From assembly GCF_002954265.1 (NCBI RefSeq), contig NZ_PPSL01000001.1, positions 992,001 to 1,056,000 on the forward strand: DNA of 64,000 bases, in the 5' to 3' direction. Shown here in pieces: positions 24,614 through 32,548 of this stretch; position 1 is the first letter of the stretch; every line of letters begins with the position of its first letter. The notes beneath the pieces were generated by a model, which saw only the letters and a list, made by a program, of their open reading frames with translations, did not search any database and was not told the DNA's origin. Source of the DNA: Flavipsychrobacter stenotrophus (GTDB lineage Bacteria; Bacteroidota; Bacteroidia; Chitinophagales; Chitinophagaceae). Made by a program: the position numbers and the translations under genes.

Positions 24614-25875
24614 TCATAAAGAGCATATCGACAAAGTCAGCAGGCAACCTGATCAAGTATATTTTTAGGGAGAAGGCATTGCCCATGCGTTCTTTCAGCA
24701 GGTTCAGGGAGCAATTGAAATACAAGGCAGAAAAGGACATGCCGGTATACATAGCCGGGAAATTGCTGAGCAAGTCGGATGTTAAATACCTCATTGCTGA
24801 GTTAAATGACAAGCAGCTACACGCGGCAGCCAAAAACTACAAAGGAACCAGGGAGGAGTTCATAAAGGAATACCTGATGGCGAAAGGATCGGTAGCCGAC
24901 ATGTATAAAAAGAGCCAGCCCTTTGTTGTTACCAAAAACCTCCGCACCAAGACCGTCGAGGGATTCATACGGGAGTTCGAGCAGAGCAACGAGCGGAGGA
25001 TGTATAAATCGAAGGACATGGTAGAAGCCCAGCATATCATCCTGTCGTGGCACGAGGCTGATGCTGCAAAACTGACCGATGCCAAATTGAAGGCAATGGC
25101 ACGGGAGTTCATCAGGCTGCATGGAGAGGACAAGCTCTATTGCGGAACAGCGCACCATGATAAAGGGCATACCCATATTCACCTTGCGGTGTCAGGGACA
25201 CGCCTCGATGGAATGAGCTCACGGGTCTCTAAGGTGGAATTCGCGAGGATCAAAAAGGAGATGACCCTGTTTCAGGAAAAGCATTTTCCTGAGTTATCGA
25301 ACAGCTTGCCAGAGCACGGCAAGAAAAGCAGAATTAGTGAAAATAAAAATATTAAAACCGCCGAACGAAACAATGTTAGAAGTCCCTTGCTACAGTATCT
25401 CGACGAATCGTATAACAAGGCAGCCTCTCTGAACCATTTCCTTGCACAGCTGAAGGAGAGGAATATTGAACCATATGAACGCGGCGGCAAGATGACGGGA
25501 GTAGTGGCAGAAGGCTACAAGTTCAGGTTCTCGCGGCTGGGGTATGACCTGGATCGGCTGCAGGAGCTGGATGCCAAGAAATCAAAGAGCGATGCCGCCC
25601 TTAAGGAATTGGGCAATATCCGTAACAGAGGGAAGGAGGCACAAAAGAGCAAAGAAAACACATCAGAGTTAACAGGTACGCTGAAAGAATTGGCAGAGAT
25701 CAGGAGTGCGGCAGTTGAAAAAGAAAATGACAGGAAAGACGATAATGACCTTATGAAGGAAGCGCCTGACAAAGCCATAGCAGCTGATGTTGAAGATACC
25801 GATGACACTGACGCTTTGAATGCCGATAGCGATGAAGCAGAGCAGGAAGATACCGGCACAGAAGATGAACAATGA
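24610..25875 (+). CDS. Relaxase (Mob family, HUH-type nuclease)
   Basis: 421 residues with a GTG start overlapping the upstream stop. The metal-binding motif HHDKGHTHIHLAVSG (about residues 182-196) is the relaxase motif III with the His triad. The start MIIKSISTKSAGNLIKYI fits Bacteroidota relaxases. Upstream, EAQHIILSWHEAD is the typical strand before it. The C-terminus (about 330-421) is a charged, acidic tail rich in Asp and Glu. The enzyme nicks one strand at oriT and pilots it to the coupling ATPase. The catalytic Tyr cannot be assigned with confidence. Confidence 0.9.
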   Translation: MIIKSISTKSAGNLIKYIFREKALPMRSFSRFREQLKYKAEKDMPVYIAGKLLSKSDVKYLIAELNDKQLHAAAKNYKGTREEFIKEYLMAKGSVADMYKKSQPFVVTKNLRTKTVEGFIREFEQSNERRMYKSKDMVEAQHIILSWHEADAAKLTDAKLKAMAREFIRLHGEDKLYCGTAHHDKGHTHIHLAVSGTRLDGMSSRVSKVEFARIKKEMTLFQEKHFPELSNSLPEHGKKSRISENKNIKTAERNNVRSPLLQYLDESYNKAASLNHFLAQLKERNIEPYERGGKMTGVVAEGYKFRFSRLGYDLDRLQELDAKKSKSDAALKELGNIRNRGKEAQKSKENTSELTGTLKELAEIRSAAVEKENDRKDDNDLMKEAPDKAIAADVEDTDDTDALNADSDEAEQEDTGTEDEQ

Positions 25876-25900
25876 CTTACCTTTTAAATAGATAGCACTT

Positions 25901-26209
25901 ATGAATACGAATGAGCCACAGATATTATTCCCCTTCCCCGCCGATGAGCTGTGGGAGAAAATGCGCGAACTGGTGCGGGCTGAACTGCAGACCATGAACC
26001 GGGAGAACAAGCCTGTTGAGTACCAAACACAGGGCTTTACCCAGAAGCCGCTCTTCAAGGCGCATGAAGTGTGCGCGATGCTGCAGATTTCGAGGCAGAC
26101 GCTCCATACATGGGTCAAGGAGGGCATCCTGAAGGCATACAAGATAAAGTCCAGAGTGTTTTTTCTCTGGACCGATATCGAAAAGCTGATAGAAAAAGAC
26201 ACCCAATAG
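25901..26209 (+). CDS. Helix-turn-helix excisionase-like protein
   Basis: 102 residues. The C-terminal half is a MerR/excisionase-type winged helix: FKAHEVCAMLQISRQTLHTW then VKEGILKAYKI and FFLWTDIEKLI. The gene ends one base before the end of the convergent integrase gene. Proteins of this type bend DNA for excision or repress; here it probably sets the direction of the neighbouring recombinase. Confidence 0.82.
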   Translation: MNTNEPQILFPFPADELWEKMRELVRAELQTMNRENKPVEYQTQGFTQKPLFKAHEVCAMLQISRQTLHTWVKEGILKAYKIKSRVFFLWTDIEKLIEKDTQ

Positions 26210-27544
26210 CTATGCTGTCTTCGGCAACGGAAAAGCGGCCATGTTATTCCGCATCTGCCAGATAGCCTGGATTTTGTATGCCGCCTCTTCTTGCGTAACC
26301 CTGATGTACTTGAAAAACTCCTTGTGCGTCTTATGCCCGGATATCTTCATGATGAGGCTTATATCCACCTCACCCGAAAGATACTCGTTTGTGCAAAACG
26401 ATCTCCGGCACGTATGGGAAGTGATCCATTGAGCCTTCGGCTTGGCAACCGATATATCCTTGTTCCCCTTCTTGTAGCTAAAGGTGATCATATCCTTGAT
26501 GTCGGCTAATTCCCCAATCTCTTTGATGCACTTATTGAAAACCGAATTCGATATGGCAGGCACCCCTGTTGCGTAGTGCCGCTCAAATATTGCTATAGCT
26601 TCGCTACGGAGCGGTATCACCACCCAGCTGTCGGTCTTGCTGGTCTTCTTGTATAGTAGCCCGTTCCGCAGGTCGGAACCCCGCAAGGTCGAATAGTCGG
26701 AGAAACGCAACCCGGTCAGACAGCCCAGTACGAACATATCCCGATGCAGCGCCAGCACAGGATCATTTGCAAGGTCGAGGGCATATATCTTCCCTATTTC
26801 CTCATAGGTCAGGTAGATAGCATCAGTCTCCTCGTCCAGGATCTTGAAATCGTCCATATCTATAGGGGCAACGGCTTTCCGGCGAACCCTGTCCTTGACG
26901 AATATCCGCAGCTGCTTGATAGTCCTGCCGATGGTCGATATCTTGAGGCCGTATTCGGGTATGAGCTTCCGTTTGTGCAGGAAATCATGCGTGAGAAAAT
27001 CGACGAATTGGTGGTAGAAATTATAGTCGAGTGAAGAGAAGGCGATCTTCCGCTTCCTGAATTCCTCAAAAGCCATCAGGCGGTGCTTCATTGTACGGAA
27101 ATTGGCTACGCCTTCTTCGCATACCTTCTTTTCTTTAGATAGTATATAGTCGTCTATCTCGCTAAAGAAATCAGGCTCCTTTTTCCTTACATAAGTAGCA
27201 ATGCGTGTGCTTTGTAGCGTATCCACTTTAAAGTCGGGCTTGAACACTTCCTTAACGTACGCTCCGATATTGCGATCACCTTTGCTCAAACCATGTTCTA
27301 TTATGGTCTCTATCACCTTCCTGATCCTTCCCAACTCTGCGTTCAAGTCCTCGAAGCCGCCGAGATCTGTAGGCAGGCTCTTCGAGATACACTGGCGCTT
27401 AGAATTCCAGCAGGCTTTTGGTATTGCGATATCGGTGTTCAGCAACACCCTGTGGGTAGAACTGAAGCAATACTGATAATAGATCACGGACTTCCCGTCT
27501 TTCCGTACTTTTGTGCTGACTACAGCTTTAAGAGGTAATAACAT
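26210..27544 (-). CDS. Tyrosine recombinase / integrase
   Basis: 444 residues. An N-terminal arm-binding region (about 1-100) and a SAM-like core-binding domain (about 110-220) are followed by the catalytic domain. Catalytic residues are visible: Arg in TGLRFSDYSTLRGSD (about 281), HTCR (about 376-379), SGHKT and Tyr in FFKYIRV (about 411). Length and order fit integrases of Bacteroidota conjugative and mobilizable elements. It catalyses integration and excision and marks the right end of the element. Confidence 0.93.
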   Translation of the reverse strand: MLLPLKAVVSTKVRKDGKSVIYYQYCFSSTHRVLLNTDIAIPKACWNSKRQCISKSLPTDLGGFEDLNAELGRIRKVIETIIEHGLSKGDRNIGAYVKEVFKPDFKVDTLQSTRIATYVRKKEPDFFSEIDDYILSKEKKVCEEGVANFRTMKHRLMAFEEFRKRKIAFSSLDYNFYHQFVDFLTHDFLHKRKLIPEYGLKISTIGRTIKQLRIFVKDRVRRKAVAPIDMDDFKILDEETDAIYLTYEEIGKIYALDLANDPVLALHRDMFVLGCLTGLRFSDYSTLRGSDLRNGLLYKKTSKTDSWVVIPLRSEAIAIFERHYATGVPAISNSVFNKCIKEIGELADIKDMITFSYKKGNKDISVAKPKAQWITSHTCRRSFCTNEYLSGEVDISLIMKISGHKTHKEFFKYIRVTQEEAAYKIQAIWQMRNNMAAFPLPKTA

Positions 27545-27853
27545 TTTGCCGATTTTTAGTCGATTAACAATGCGTAAACCTGTATAAAGGTAGTCAGTGT
27601 CAGAGAGTATCCCTTGTTATAAATTAATCAAAATCAACTATTTAAAGTAAGAATAGGTAAAAGTAAGTAATGCTATATCTCTTTACATTTGGTCTTGTGC
27701 GATGCCGAAGGCATCACATATCTATAGTAAGTATACTAGAATAGTGGTCGATGCCGTAGGTATCGTATGTCTGTACAAGCAAACTTCCCTTAACTAAATG
27801 ACATAAACCCTCAAGTCGTGGCAACTGGTAATACTACATCGGTTAAAACCTTT
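27545..27853. other. Gap at right end of element with REP-like palindromes
   Basis: The integrase promoter and the right attachment site should lie here. Two short palindromes occur (27698-27727 and 27750-27775). No long direct repeat with the left end was found. Confidence 0.5.
27698..27775. repeat. Two REP-like palindromes with similar tails
   Basis: GATGCC-GAA-GGCATC followed by ACATATCTATAG, and GATGCC-GTA-GGTATC followed by GTATGTCTGTA. The common pattern, a short palindrome plus an ATATCTGTA-like tail, resembles intergenic repeats I associate with Bacteroidota. A related palindrome, CGCGAGCCTTAGGTTCGCG, lies at 28545-28563. Confidence 0.65.
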
Positions 27854-28240
27854 TTATTCAGTAACTTTTATAGGATGTTTATGCTCATCAATGGCTACAA
27901 ACGTAAACGTACCGGTTATTGCCTTCTGTCTTACAAAAGAATACATCTCCTCTATGTATATCTCGACCAGCACCTTCAGGCTGGTATTACCTACGTGCTC
28001 TACAGTACCCACCAACTCTATAATGGTACCGGCAGGGATAGGCTTTTTAAAGTCTATCTTATCCGAACTCACTGTCACCATACGCTTACGGGCAAACCTG
28101 GTGGCAGTTATAAACGCCACCTCATCCATCAGCAACATGGCAGTACCGCCAAATAAGGTGTCGTAATGATTGGTAGTATTAGGGAATACCGCTTTAAAAA
28201 TGCGTGTTTCAGATGCTGCTTTTCTTTCTGCTACTGTCAT
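27854..28240 (-). CDS. Acyl-CoA thioesterase, hotdog fold
   Basis: 128 residues. The motif NHYDTLFGGTAMLLMDEVAFITATR is the conserved hotdog helix region of the YciA/BACH-type acyl-CoA thioesterases (N22, D25, G29-G30, D37). It hydrolyses acyl-CoA to free acid and CoA in the cytoplasm. Length fits a single-hotdog subunit. The gene is the first chromosomal gene to the right of the mobile element. Confidence 0.9.
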   Translation of the reverse strand: MTVAERKAASETRIFKAVFPNTTNHYDTLFGGTAMLLMDEVAFITATRFARKRMVTVSSDKIDFKKPIPAGTIIELVGTVEHVGNTSLKVLVEIYIEEMYSFVRQKAITGTFTFVAIDEHKHPIKVTE

Positions 28241-28586
28241 GGTTGTATATTAGGGGTTAATAATTACTGTTATTGTTTGATTCCGGTTATACCTGGTAGA
28301 CATCTATTTTACACTTTTGAGTGTATCAACCACTCCCCTCCTTTTGAAGGTGCCGGTAACGGCACGAGCGTAGCTCTGTACCCAAATTTTCGGCTTTTTC
28401 TGCCGAAAATTTGGGGAAGGTGGTTATTACAGTTGGTGTATTTTTAAAATCGAAATGGTATTAGCCATCAAAATACTGCTGTCAAAAAATGTTATTGCGC
28501 CATAGGTGCAAAAGGTTTGTAGCATTGCAATCCCTACGTTCAACCGCGAGCCTTAGGTTCGCGCCCAATTAGAACTGTGACGTCAT
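28241..28586. other. Gap with a nested inverted repeat, no gene
   Basis: Besides the nested hairpin at 28326-28432 and the palindrome at 28545-28563, no coding frame of note is seen. Confidence 0.55.
28326..28432. repeat. Nested inverted repeat (long hairpin)
   Basis: Outer arms ACCACTCCCC and GGGGAAGGTGGT enclose an inner perfect 13-bp stem, CCAAATTTTCGGC with GCCGAAAATTTGG, around a 7-base loop. There is no adjacent T-run, so this is a repeat and not a simple terminator. Confidence 0.7.
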
Positions 28587-28781
28587 TTAATAGCCGCATG
28601 GTTTTACCGGTTCATGTTGCAATTCCAACAGACACTTGCGACACAGACAATCATTGAACGCCATCGCAATGCCTTCTTTCTGAGAATCATTAAACACGAT
28701 CCCGTTACACTGACAATTCAGTATATCATCAGCCTTGCATTCAAATGCAGTATTACAACGGGGGCAATGTTTGTTCTCCAT
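28587..28781 (-). CDS. Cysteine-rich CWC-type protein under a cobalamin riboswitch
   Basis: 64 residues with eight Cys: CPRC near the start, then FEC, CQC, and CLCRKC. The pattern fits the small cysteine-rich CWC family (from memory). The Cys pairs suggest zinc or another metal; the function is unknown. A full cobalamin riboswitch lies in its 5' leader (28845-29010), so its expression is likely repressed when vitamin B12 is plentiful. That points to a role in cobalamin or cobalt handling or in a B12-replaceable step. It stands alone: the next minus gene is 350 bp away. Confidence 0.8.
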   Translation of the reverse strand: MENKHCPRCNTAFECKADDILNCQCNGIVFNDSQKEGIAMAFNDCLCRKCLLELQHEPVKPCGY

Positions 28782-28844
28782 CAGTATTGTATTGTCAACA
28801 ACAAACGCTTTGCAGAAAATTGGAGGTAGGATAAAACATGCATA

Positions 28845-29010
28845 CTATACCCGGGCGGGATAACGCACTATCTTATGACTACTGCCTTTTTTCGCGAAAG
28901 CATATGTCTGGTATAAATTGGCAAGTATCTGGCTTGTTACATAAATATATAACTTACAGTTGCGCGACAGCCCGTGAATTGCACACGGTTCCTTGTGGGG
29001 TAAAGGTAGT
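28845..29010 (-). promoter_or_regulatory. Cobalamin riboswitch
   Basis: The minus strand shows the conserved order of the adenosylcobalamin riboswitch: GGAACCGTGTGCAATTCAC, then GGGCTGTCGCGCAACTGTAA, then GCCAGATACTTGCC (matching the B12 box GCCAGGAGACCTGCC), and a 3' part CTTTCGCG...AAGGCAGTAG. It ends about 65 bp before the CWC gene start, which suits translational or transcriptional control of that gene. A -7-like TACCTTTA lies just upstream at about 29010. Confidence 0.88.
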
Positions 29011-29070
29011 AGATTATTTATGGATGTACCTCTAACAAAATATTGCAACTATTTCTCCGTTATACAAATC

Positions 29071-29385
29071 ATGCTCATCACCAGAATTACTAATATAATA
29101 GCACTTATCGCATTCCTACTTACTGTGCCATTGATTTTAAGCGTAATAATTAGATCAGAATTCGGATCAAGCGACAAATTGATTCAGCTTATACGAACTT
29201 TCTCATTTATAGGGCACACGATGCTTATAATCTGCGCAGTTATTGCATTATGCCTGCACGTAAACGGCAAAATGGACTTATGGAACTTATTGGCAATTGT
29301 AATTGTGGCTATCGTGCTTCCATTTGCCTTGCTTGCAATATTTCAAATAGAACAAATGACAACGAGACACCACCCAGATATTTGA
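29071..29385 (+). CDS. Small membrane protein, three hydrophobic segments
   Basis: 104 residues from ATG 29071. Three hydrophobic segments are visible (about residues 6-27, 46-66, 72-93) with short loops and a polar tail. The frame extends upstream to 28993, but that part lies inside the antisense riboswitch region and has no hydrophobic or conserved character, so I prefer the later start. No family recognised; probably an inner-membrane protein of unknown function. Confidence 0.6.
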   Translation: MLITRITNIIALIAFLLTVPLILSVIIRSEFGSSDKLIQLIRTFSFIGHTMLIICAVIALCLHVNGKMDLWNLLAIVIVAIVLPFALLAIFQIEQMTTRHHPDI

Positions 29386-29518
29386 AACAGGAAACATCAT
29401 GACATCGTTCTTTCGGTAAGAAATATCTCGACTCCCCCAAAAAACAGAGACCATTATATCCGCTCACATCCCTTCACAATCTCATTATTTCGTACCTTTA
29501 TACAAATAAAATTCAGCT

Positions 29519-29758
29519 ATGACCATTACAGCTGTTAAAGGAAAATTGCACGAGTATATAGAGAACATAGACGAAAAAAAGCTACAAACATTGTATGCTT
29601 TAGTGGAAAATGACCTGGAAGACCGATCTATCGTCTATGATGAGGTTGCGTTATCCTCATTCCGTTCTGCCAGTGAAGATTTCCGTTCCGGCAAAATTCA
29701 AGGCATCCCAATGGAACAATCTATAGATTTCCTAAAAAGAAAAATTGCTGAGAAATAG
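29519..29758 (+). CDS. Antitoxin of a ParE/RelE-type module
   Basis: 79 residues, helical and charged (KGKLHEYIENIDEKKLQTLYALVE), of the addiction-module type with a C-terminal toxin-contact segment. Its stop overlaps the toxin start by one base (TAGTG), the usual coupling in such pairs. It would bind the toxin and the shared promoter. Because the toxin is truncated, the antitoxin may now be a remnant or may neutralise other ParE toxins. Confidence 0.75.
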   Translation: MTITAVKGKLHEYIENIDEKKLQTLYALVENDLEDRSIVYDEVALSSFRSASEDFRSGKIQGIPMEQSIDFLKRKIAEK

Positions 29759-30045
29759 TGTACAAACTCACCGTACTCAAAACTGCACAAAATCATGCAC
29801 TGGATGCGGGACTCTACTACGAAGAGCAACAATCTGGCTTGGGGTTGAGATTTTTATCAGAACTTGAAATCACATATCAAAAAATCATTGAGCATCCTCA
29901 ATATTACAGTTTCATAGAATCTCAAAATGTGTATCGGGATATTGCCCTAACTAACTTCCCCTACACAGTTGTATACTAGATACTAAATGACGAGATACTT
30001 GTCATTGATGTCTTTAACACACAAAGGAAAAGTCCCTCAGGCTGA
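29758..30045 (+). pseudogene. ParE/RelE-type toxin gene with in-frame stop
   Basis: GTG start 29758. The visible product ends ...NFPYTVVY at TAG 29977-29979 (73 residues). The same frame continues ILNDEILVIDVFNTQRK to a TGA at 30043-30045, which is exactly the C-terminal strand and helix of ParE toxins (the usual sequence is PYTVVYEI...). One base change, GAG to TAG, explains the stop; full length would be 95 residues, normal for the family. The truncated protein lacks the last strands and is probably inactive. Confidence 0.8.
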
Positions 30046-30929
30046 ACGGGCACTCCCCACGCTGAGTAGTCTCCCGACTTCGCTCCACCGGTATGGAACC
30101 TCCCGATTCCCGAAAACAGACAAGTATAAAAATAAGCCCCACTCCTGTAAACTCCCCAACCAAAAGATATCCACATTTTGTTAATGTTCTTTTCCATCTT
30201 ACAAAGCCATTGTAAATTGCACCCGATCCCCCACATTCACTTTATGTTGATCATCCGGCATCACCTTGTTCCTTTCTCTTGAAAACTATTTGCTCAAATT
30301 AGCAACAACTGGCGGAAATGTGCAGAAAAACTGCGGAAAAGTGAAGAAACTGGTGGTTTTTCAAAACAGCTGAAACACCCTACCACAAAGACACAGATAG
30401 GAAACGCACCAAAAAAAACTGCCGGAAACGCAAAAAATCCACCAATGGCGGAAAACCACCCAACAACACCATACAGCCCATAAAAAAATCTAATCCAATA
30501 CATTAATTCATAGCCCACTAAACCGCTCTCCGCTCTTTCGCTCCTCGCCCTCATTTCATCGGGCACGATCGGGCATAACCTAAAATCACAACCAAATGAA
30601 AAACAACACCTTACACCAAACCAATGCCCGATTAAAATTTCACTTCCATCGGGCATCGCCTCTAAGATCGCCCGTTGTCGGTCTCTGACCGACGACCATC
30701 CGGCCGGTCCTCTTTGAGAAACTCTAAACCGCTCTCCTCTCTTTCGCTCCCCGTACTCATTCCATCGGGCATAATCGGGCATAACCGAAAACCACAACCA
30801 AATGAAAAACAACACATTACACCAAACCAATGCCTGATTAAAATTTCACTTCCATCGGGCATCACCTCTAAGATCGCCAGTTGTCGGTCTCTGACCGACG
30901 ACCATCCGGCCGGTCCTGTTTGAGTGTCT
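30046..30929. other. Long non-coding, repeat-bearing stretch
   Basis: About 880 bp. The left part contains no recognisable gene; long minus-strand frames overlap the duplicated segment and have repetitive Trp/Arg/Cys-rich composition that marks them as spurious. A 206-bp tandem duplication covers 30519-30924, right against the insertion sequence. Confidence 0.65.
30519..30924. repeat. 206-bp tandem duplication (two diverged copies)
   Basis: Copy 1 is 30519-30718 and copy 2 is 30725-30924, offset 206 bp, with scattered differences. Each copy contains ATCGGGCAT words, CCAAATGAAAAACAACAC and a small hairpin GTCGGTC-TCT-GACCGAC followed by CCGGCCGGTCC. Differences in both copies show that the duplication is not recent. 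Confidence 0.85.
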
Positions 30930-30965
30930 TGTCCTAAAATAGGTTTACGAACTTTGTAAATCATC

Positions 30966-31271
30966 ATTAGAAAAAAATCAGTTGTTAAGAGTCAAATCAT
31001 CTCAGAATACCTTAGCGGAGACTCAACGTTCCTTCAACTTGAGCAAAAGCACGGTGTAGCTGCACGTACGATCCAATCGTGGGTAAGGGCATTCAGGCAT
31101 AAGAATCCTGCTGTTGGTCAGACCTCGAATAGCATTGAAGACGTAAAGAAGTTGAGAAAACAGCTGGAAGATGCGCAATTGAAAAATGAACTTTTAGAAG
31201 AGATGTTGCGTCTATCTGAGGTTCAGACAGGGTTGGATCTGCGAAAAAAGTTTGGTCCCAGGCAGTCATGA
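30966..31271 (+). CDS. IS3-family transposase OrfA (no ATG start)
   Basis: The frame is open from 30960 and encodes a helix-turn-helix and leucine-rich protein: SVVKSQIISEYLSG, GVAARTIQSWVRAF, then a coiled coil KKLRKQLEDAQLKNELLEEM. No ATG, GTG or TTG occurs near the expected start; ATT 30966 is where a normal start would fall (ATT AGA AAA). Either ATT is used, or the start codon was lost and the copy is crippled. The stop overlaps OrfB as ATGA. Confidence 0.7.
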   Translation: MRKKSVVKSQIISEYLSGDSTFLQLEQKHGVAARTIQSWVRAFRHKNPAVGQTSNSIEDVKKLRKQLEDAQLKNELLEEMLRLSEVQTGLDLRKKFGPRQS

Positions 31272-32170
31272 ATGTAGGGCAAAGGAGAGGCCGGAAGATT
31301 AGCGCTCTTTGCTCACTGCTTGGTTACAGCCGGCAAGCGTTTTACCAGAATATTCAATCATCTGAGCAGAAAGGCTTAGTAGAAGAACTCATAATCCAGG
31401 AAGTTTTGCGGATACGTGAGCGACAAAAAAGAGTAGGCACCCGTAAGTTGCTGCTAATGCTGGAGCCCTTCCTGGTGCAGCACAAATTGCAGATAGGGCG
31501 CGATGGCCTTTTTGACCTGTTGGGTGCAAATAACCTGTTGGTGCGTACCAGGAAAAGCAGGGTTCCGCGCACGACGTTCTCTAACCATTGGATGCACAAA
31601 TACCCAAATCTGATAATAGGGATGGCTGTTTCAGCACCGGATAAGTTGTGGGTAAGCGATATTACTTATATCACATTAAAGGATGATTTTGCTTACCTGA
31701 GCTTGATTACAGATGCATATTCGAGGTTGATAACAGGTTACTACCTAAGCAAGACACTACATGCAGAAGGGTGCGTAAAGGCACTTAAAATAGCTATTAA
31801 GCGGCTGCCGGAAAACAGCAAGGTAATACACCATTCCGATAGGGGAAGCCAATATTGCTGCTATGAGTATGTTGAAATATTGAAGGCAAACCAGGTATCG
31901 GTCAGCATGACCCAGAACTCAGATCCCCGGGAAAATGCTATAGCGGAAAGGGTTAACGGCATCATAAAACAAGAATTTCTGTCAAGCAGCTACGACAATT
32001 TTGCTCAAGCTGCCACAGCAATAAAGGAGGCAATAAATATTTACAATAATGAACGCAGGCACAGCAGTATTGATATGCTTACACCGCATGAAGCCCACAG
32101 CATGACAGGCGAACTAAAGCGGCACTGGAAGAATTACTACTATAAAAAAGAGGAGGTAACCATGACATGA
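31268..32170 (+). CDS. IS3-family transposase OrfB (DDE integrase core)
   Basis: 300 residues. An N-terminal helix-turn-helix-like part (SLLGYSRQAFYQNIQ) precedes the rve core with the catalytic triad: Asp in LWVSDITYI, Asp in HHSDRGSQY, Glu in NAIAERVNGIIK. Spacing and length are normal, so the core looks intact. Its own ATG overlaps OrfA's stop, which suggests coupled re-initiation in place of the frameshift found in many IS3 elements. Confidence 0.93.
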   Translation: MNVGQRRGRKISALCSLLGYSRQAFYQNIQSSEQKGLVEELIIQEVLRIRERQKRVGTRKLLLMLEPFLVQHKLQIGRDGLFDLLGANNLLVRTRKSRVPRTTFSNHWMHKYPNLIIGMAVSAPDKLWVSDITYITLKDDFAYLSLITDAYSRLITGYYLSKTLHAEGCVKALKIAIKRLPENSKVIHHSDRGSQYCCYEYVEILKANQVSVSMTQNSDPRENAIAERVNGIIKQEFLSSSYDNFAQAATAIKEAINIYNNERRHSSIDMLTPHEAHSMTGELKRHWKNYYYKKEEVTMT

Positions 32171-32548
32171 TGAGTTTTCTTAGGCATTGGGCATAAAGTA
32201 AATAAGCCCCATTGCCAGCCTTAGCTAAAAAGAGCTTATTTACGGTAACTTACTTCTTGCCGCAGGGTAATTCCTGACGGGTTGCACTCCAGCAGAGCCC
32301 GTTTCCGCTTTACCACTACGCAACAAATGTAAACCGTATTCAGGATTAATCTAAATTTGTAAATCGGTAGCAGGACTACCATTAAAAACTGTCAACTTAT
32401 TTTAGGACGGCACAGAGAAAAACATCAATGGACATCCTTAAATCCTCCCATCATGCGAATCATGGTTCAGACACCCCCAATCGGGAATACTTCCAAAAAA
32501 CACTTACATCCCCTACCTTTACACACAAACACACGCAAACCTACAACA

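Larger units (their letters stand above)
10740..27700. mobile_element. Integrative and mobilizable element (approximate ends)
   Basis: The block holds a tyrosine recombinase at its right end, an excisionase-like gene, a relaxase, a MobC-like protein, a coupling ATPase, SSB and DUF932, plus cargo genes. No VirB4-, TraG/VirB6- or pilus-type genes are present, so it looks mobilizable and not self-transmissible. Flanking genes on the right are ordinary chromosomal genes. The left end is placed next to the terminator at 10745 because the genes to its right are plasmid-like, but the giant-protein operon could also be cargo. No convincing att repeat was seen: a 9-bp match at 10626 and 27676 is near chance level. 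Confidence 0.55.
30930..32409 (+). mobile_element. IS3-family insertion sequence
   Basis: Imperfect terminal inverted repeats: left TGTCCTAAAATAGGTTTAC, right end (reverse complement) CGTCCTAAAATAAGTTGAC. It carries OrfA and OrfB of IS3 type. There is no clear target-site duplication. An extra 240 bp between OrfB and the right end is longer than usual and holds a GTAAATAAGC/GCTTATTTAC inverted repeat and a second, weaker end-like sequence at about 32358-32386. Confidence 0.85.

Noticed and set aside
10626-27684. 9-bp direct repeat TATCTCTTT at 10626-10634 and 27676-27684 as attachment core
   Set aside because: A 9-bp match between two stretches of this size is expected fairly often by chance, and the flanks do not match.
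28993-29070. Longer start for the small membrane protein gene
   Set aside because: This part is antisense to the cobalamin riboswitch and adds a polar stretch without support; ATG 29071 opens directly into the first membrane segment.
30294-30967. Long overlapping minus-strand frames in the gap before the insertion sequence
   Set aside because: They follow the 206-bp tandem duplication, have Trp/Arg/Cys-rich repetitive composition, and no start or family motif.
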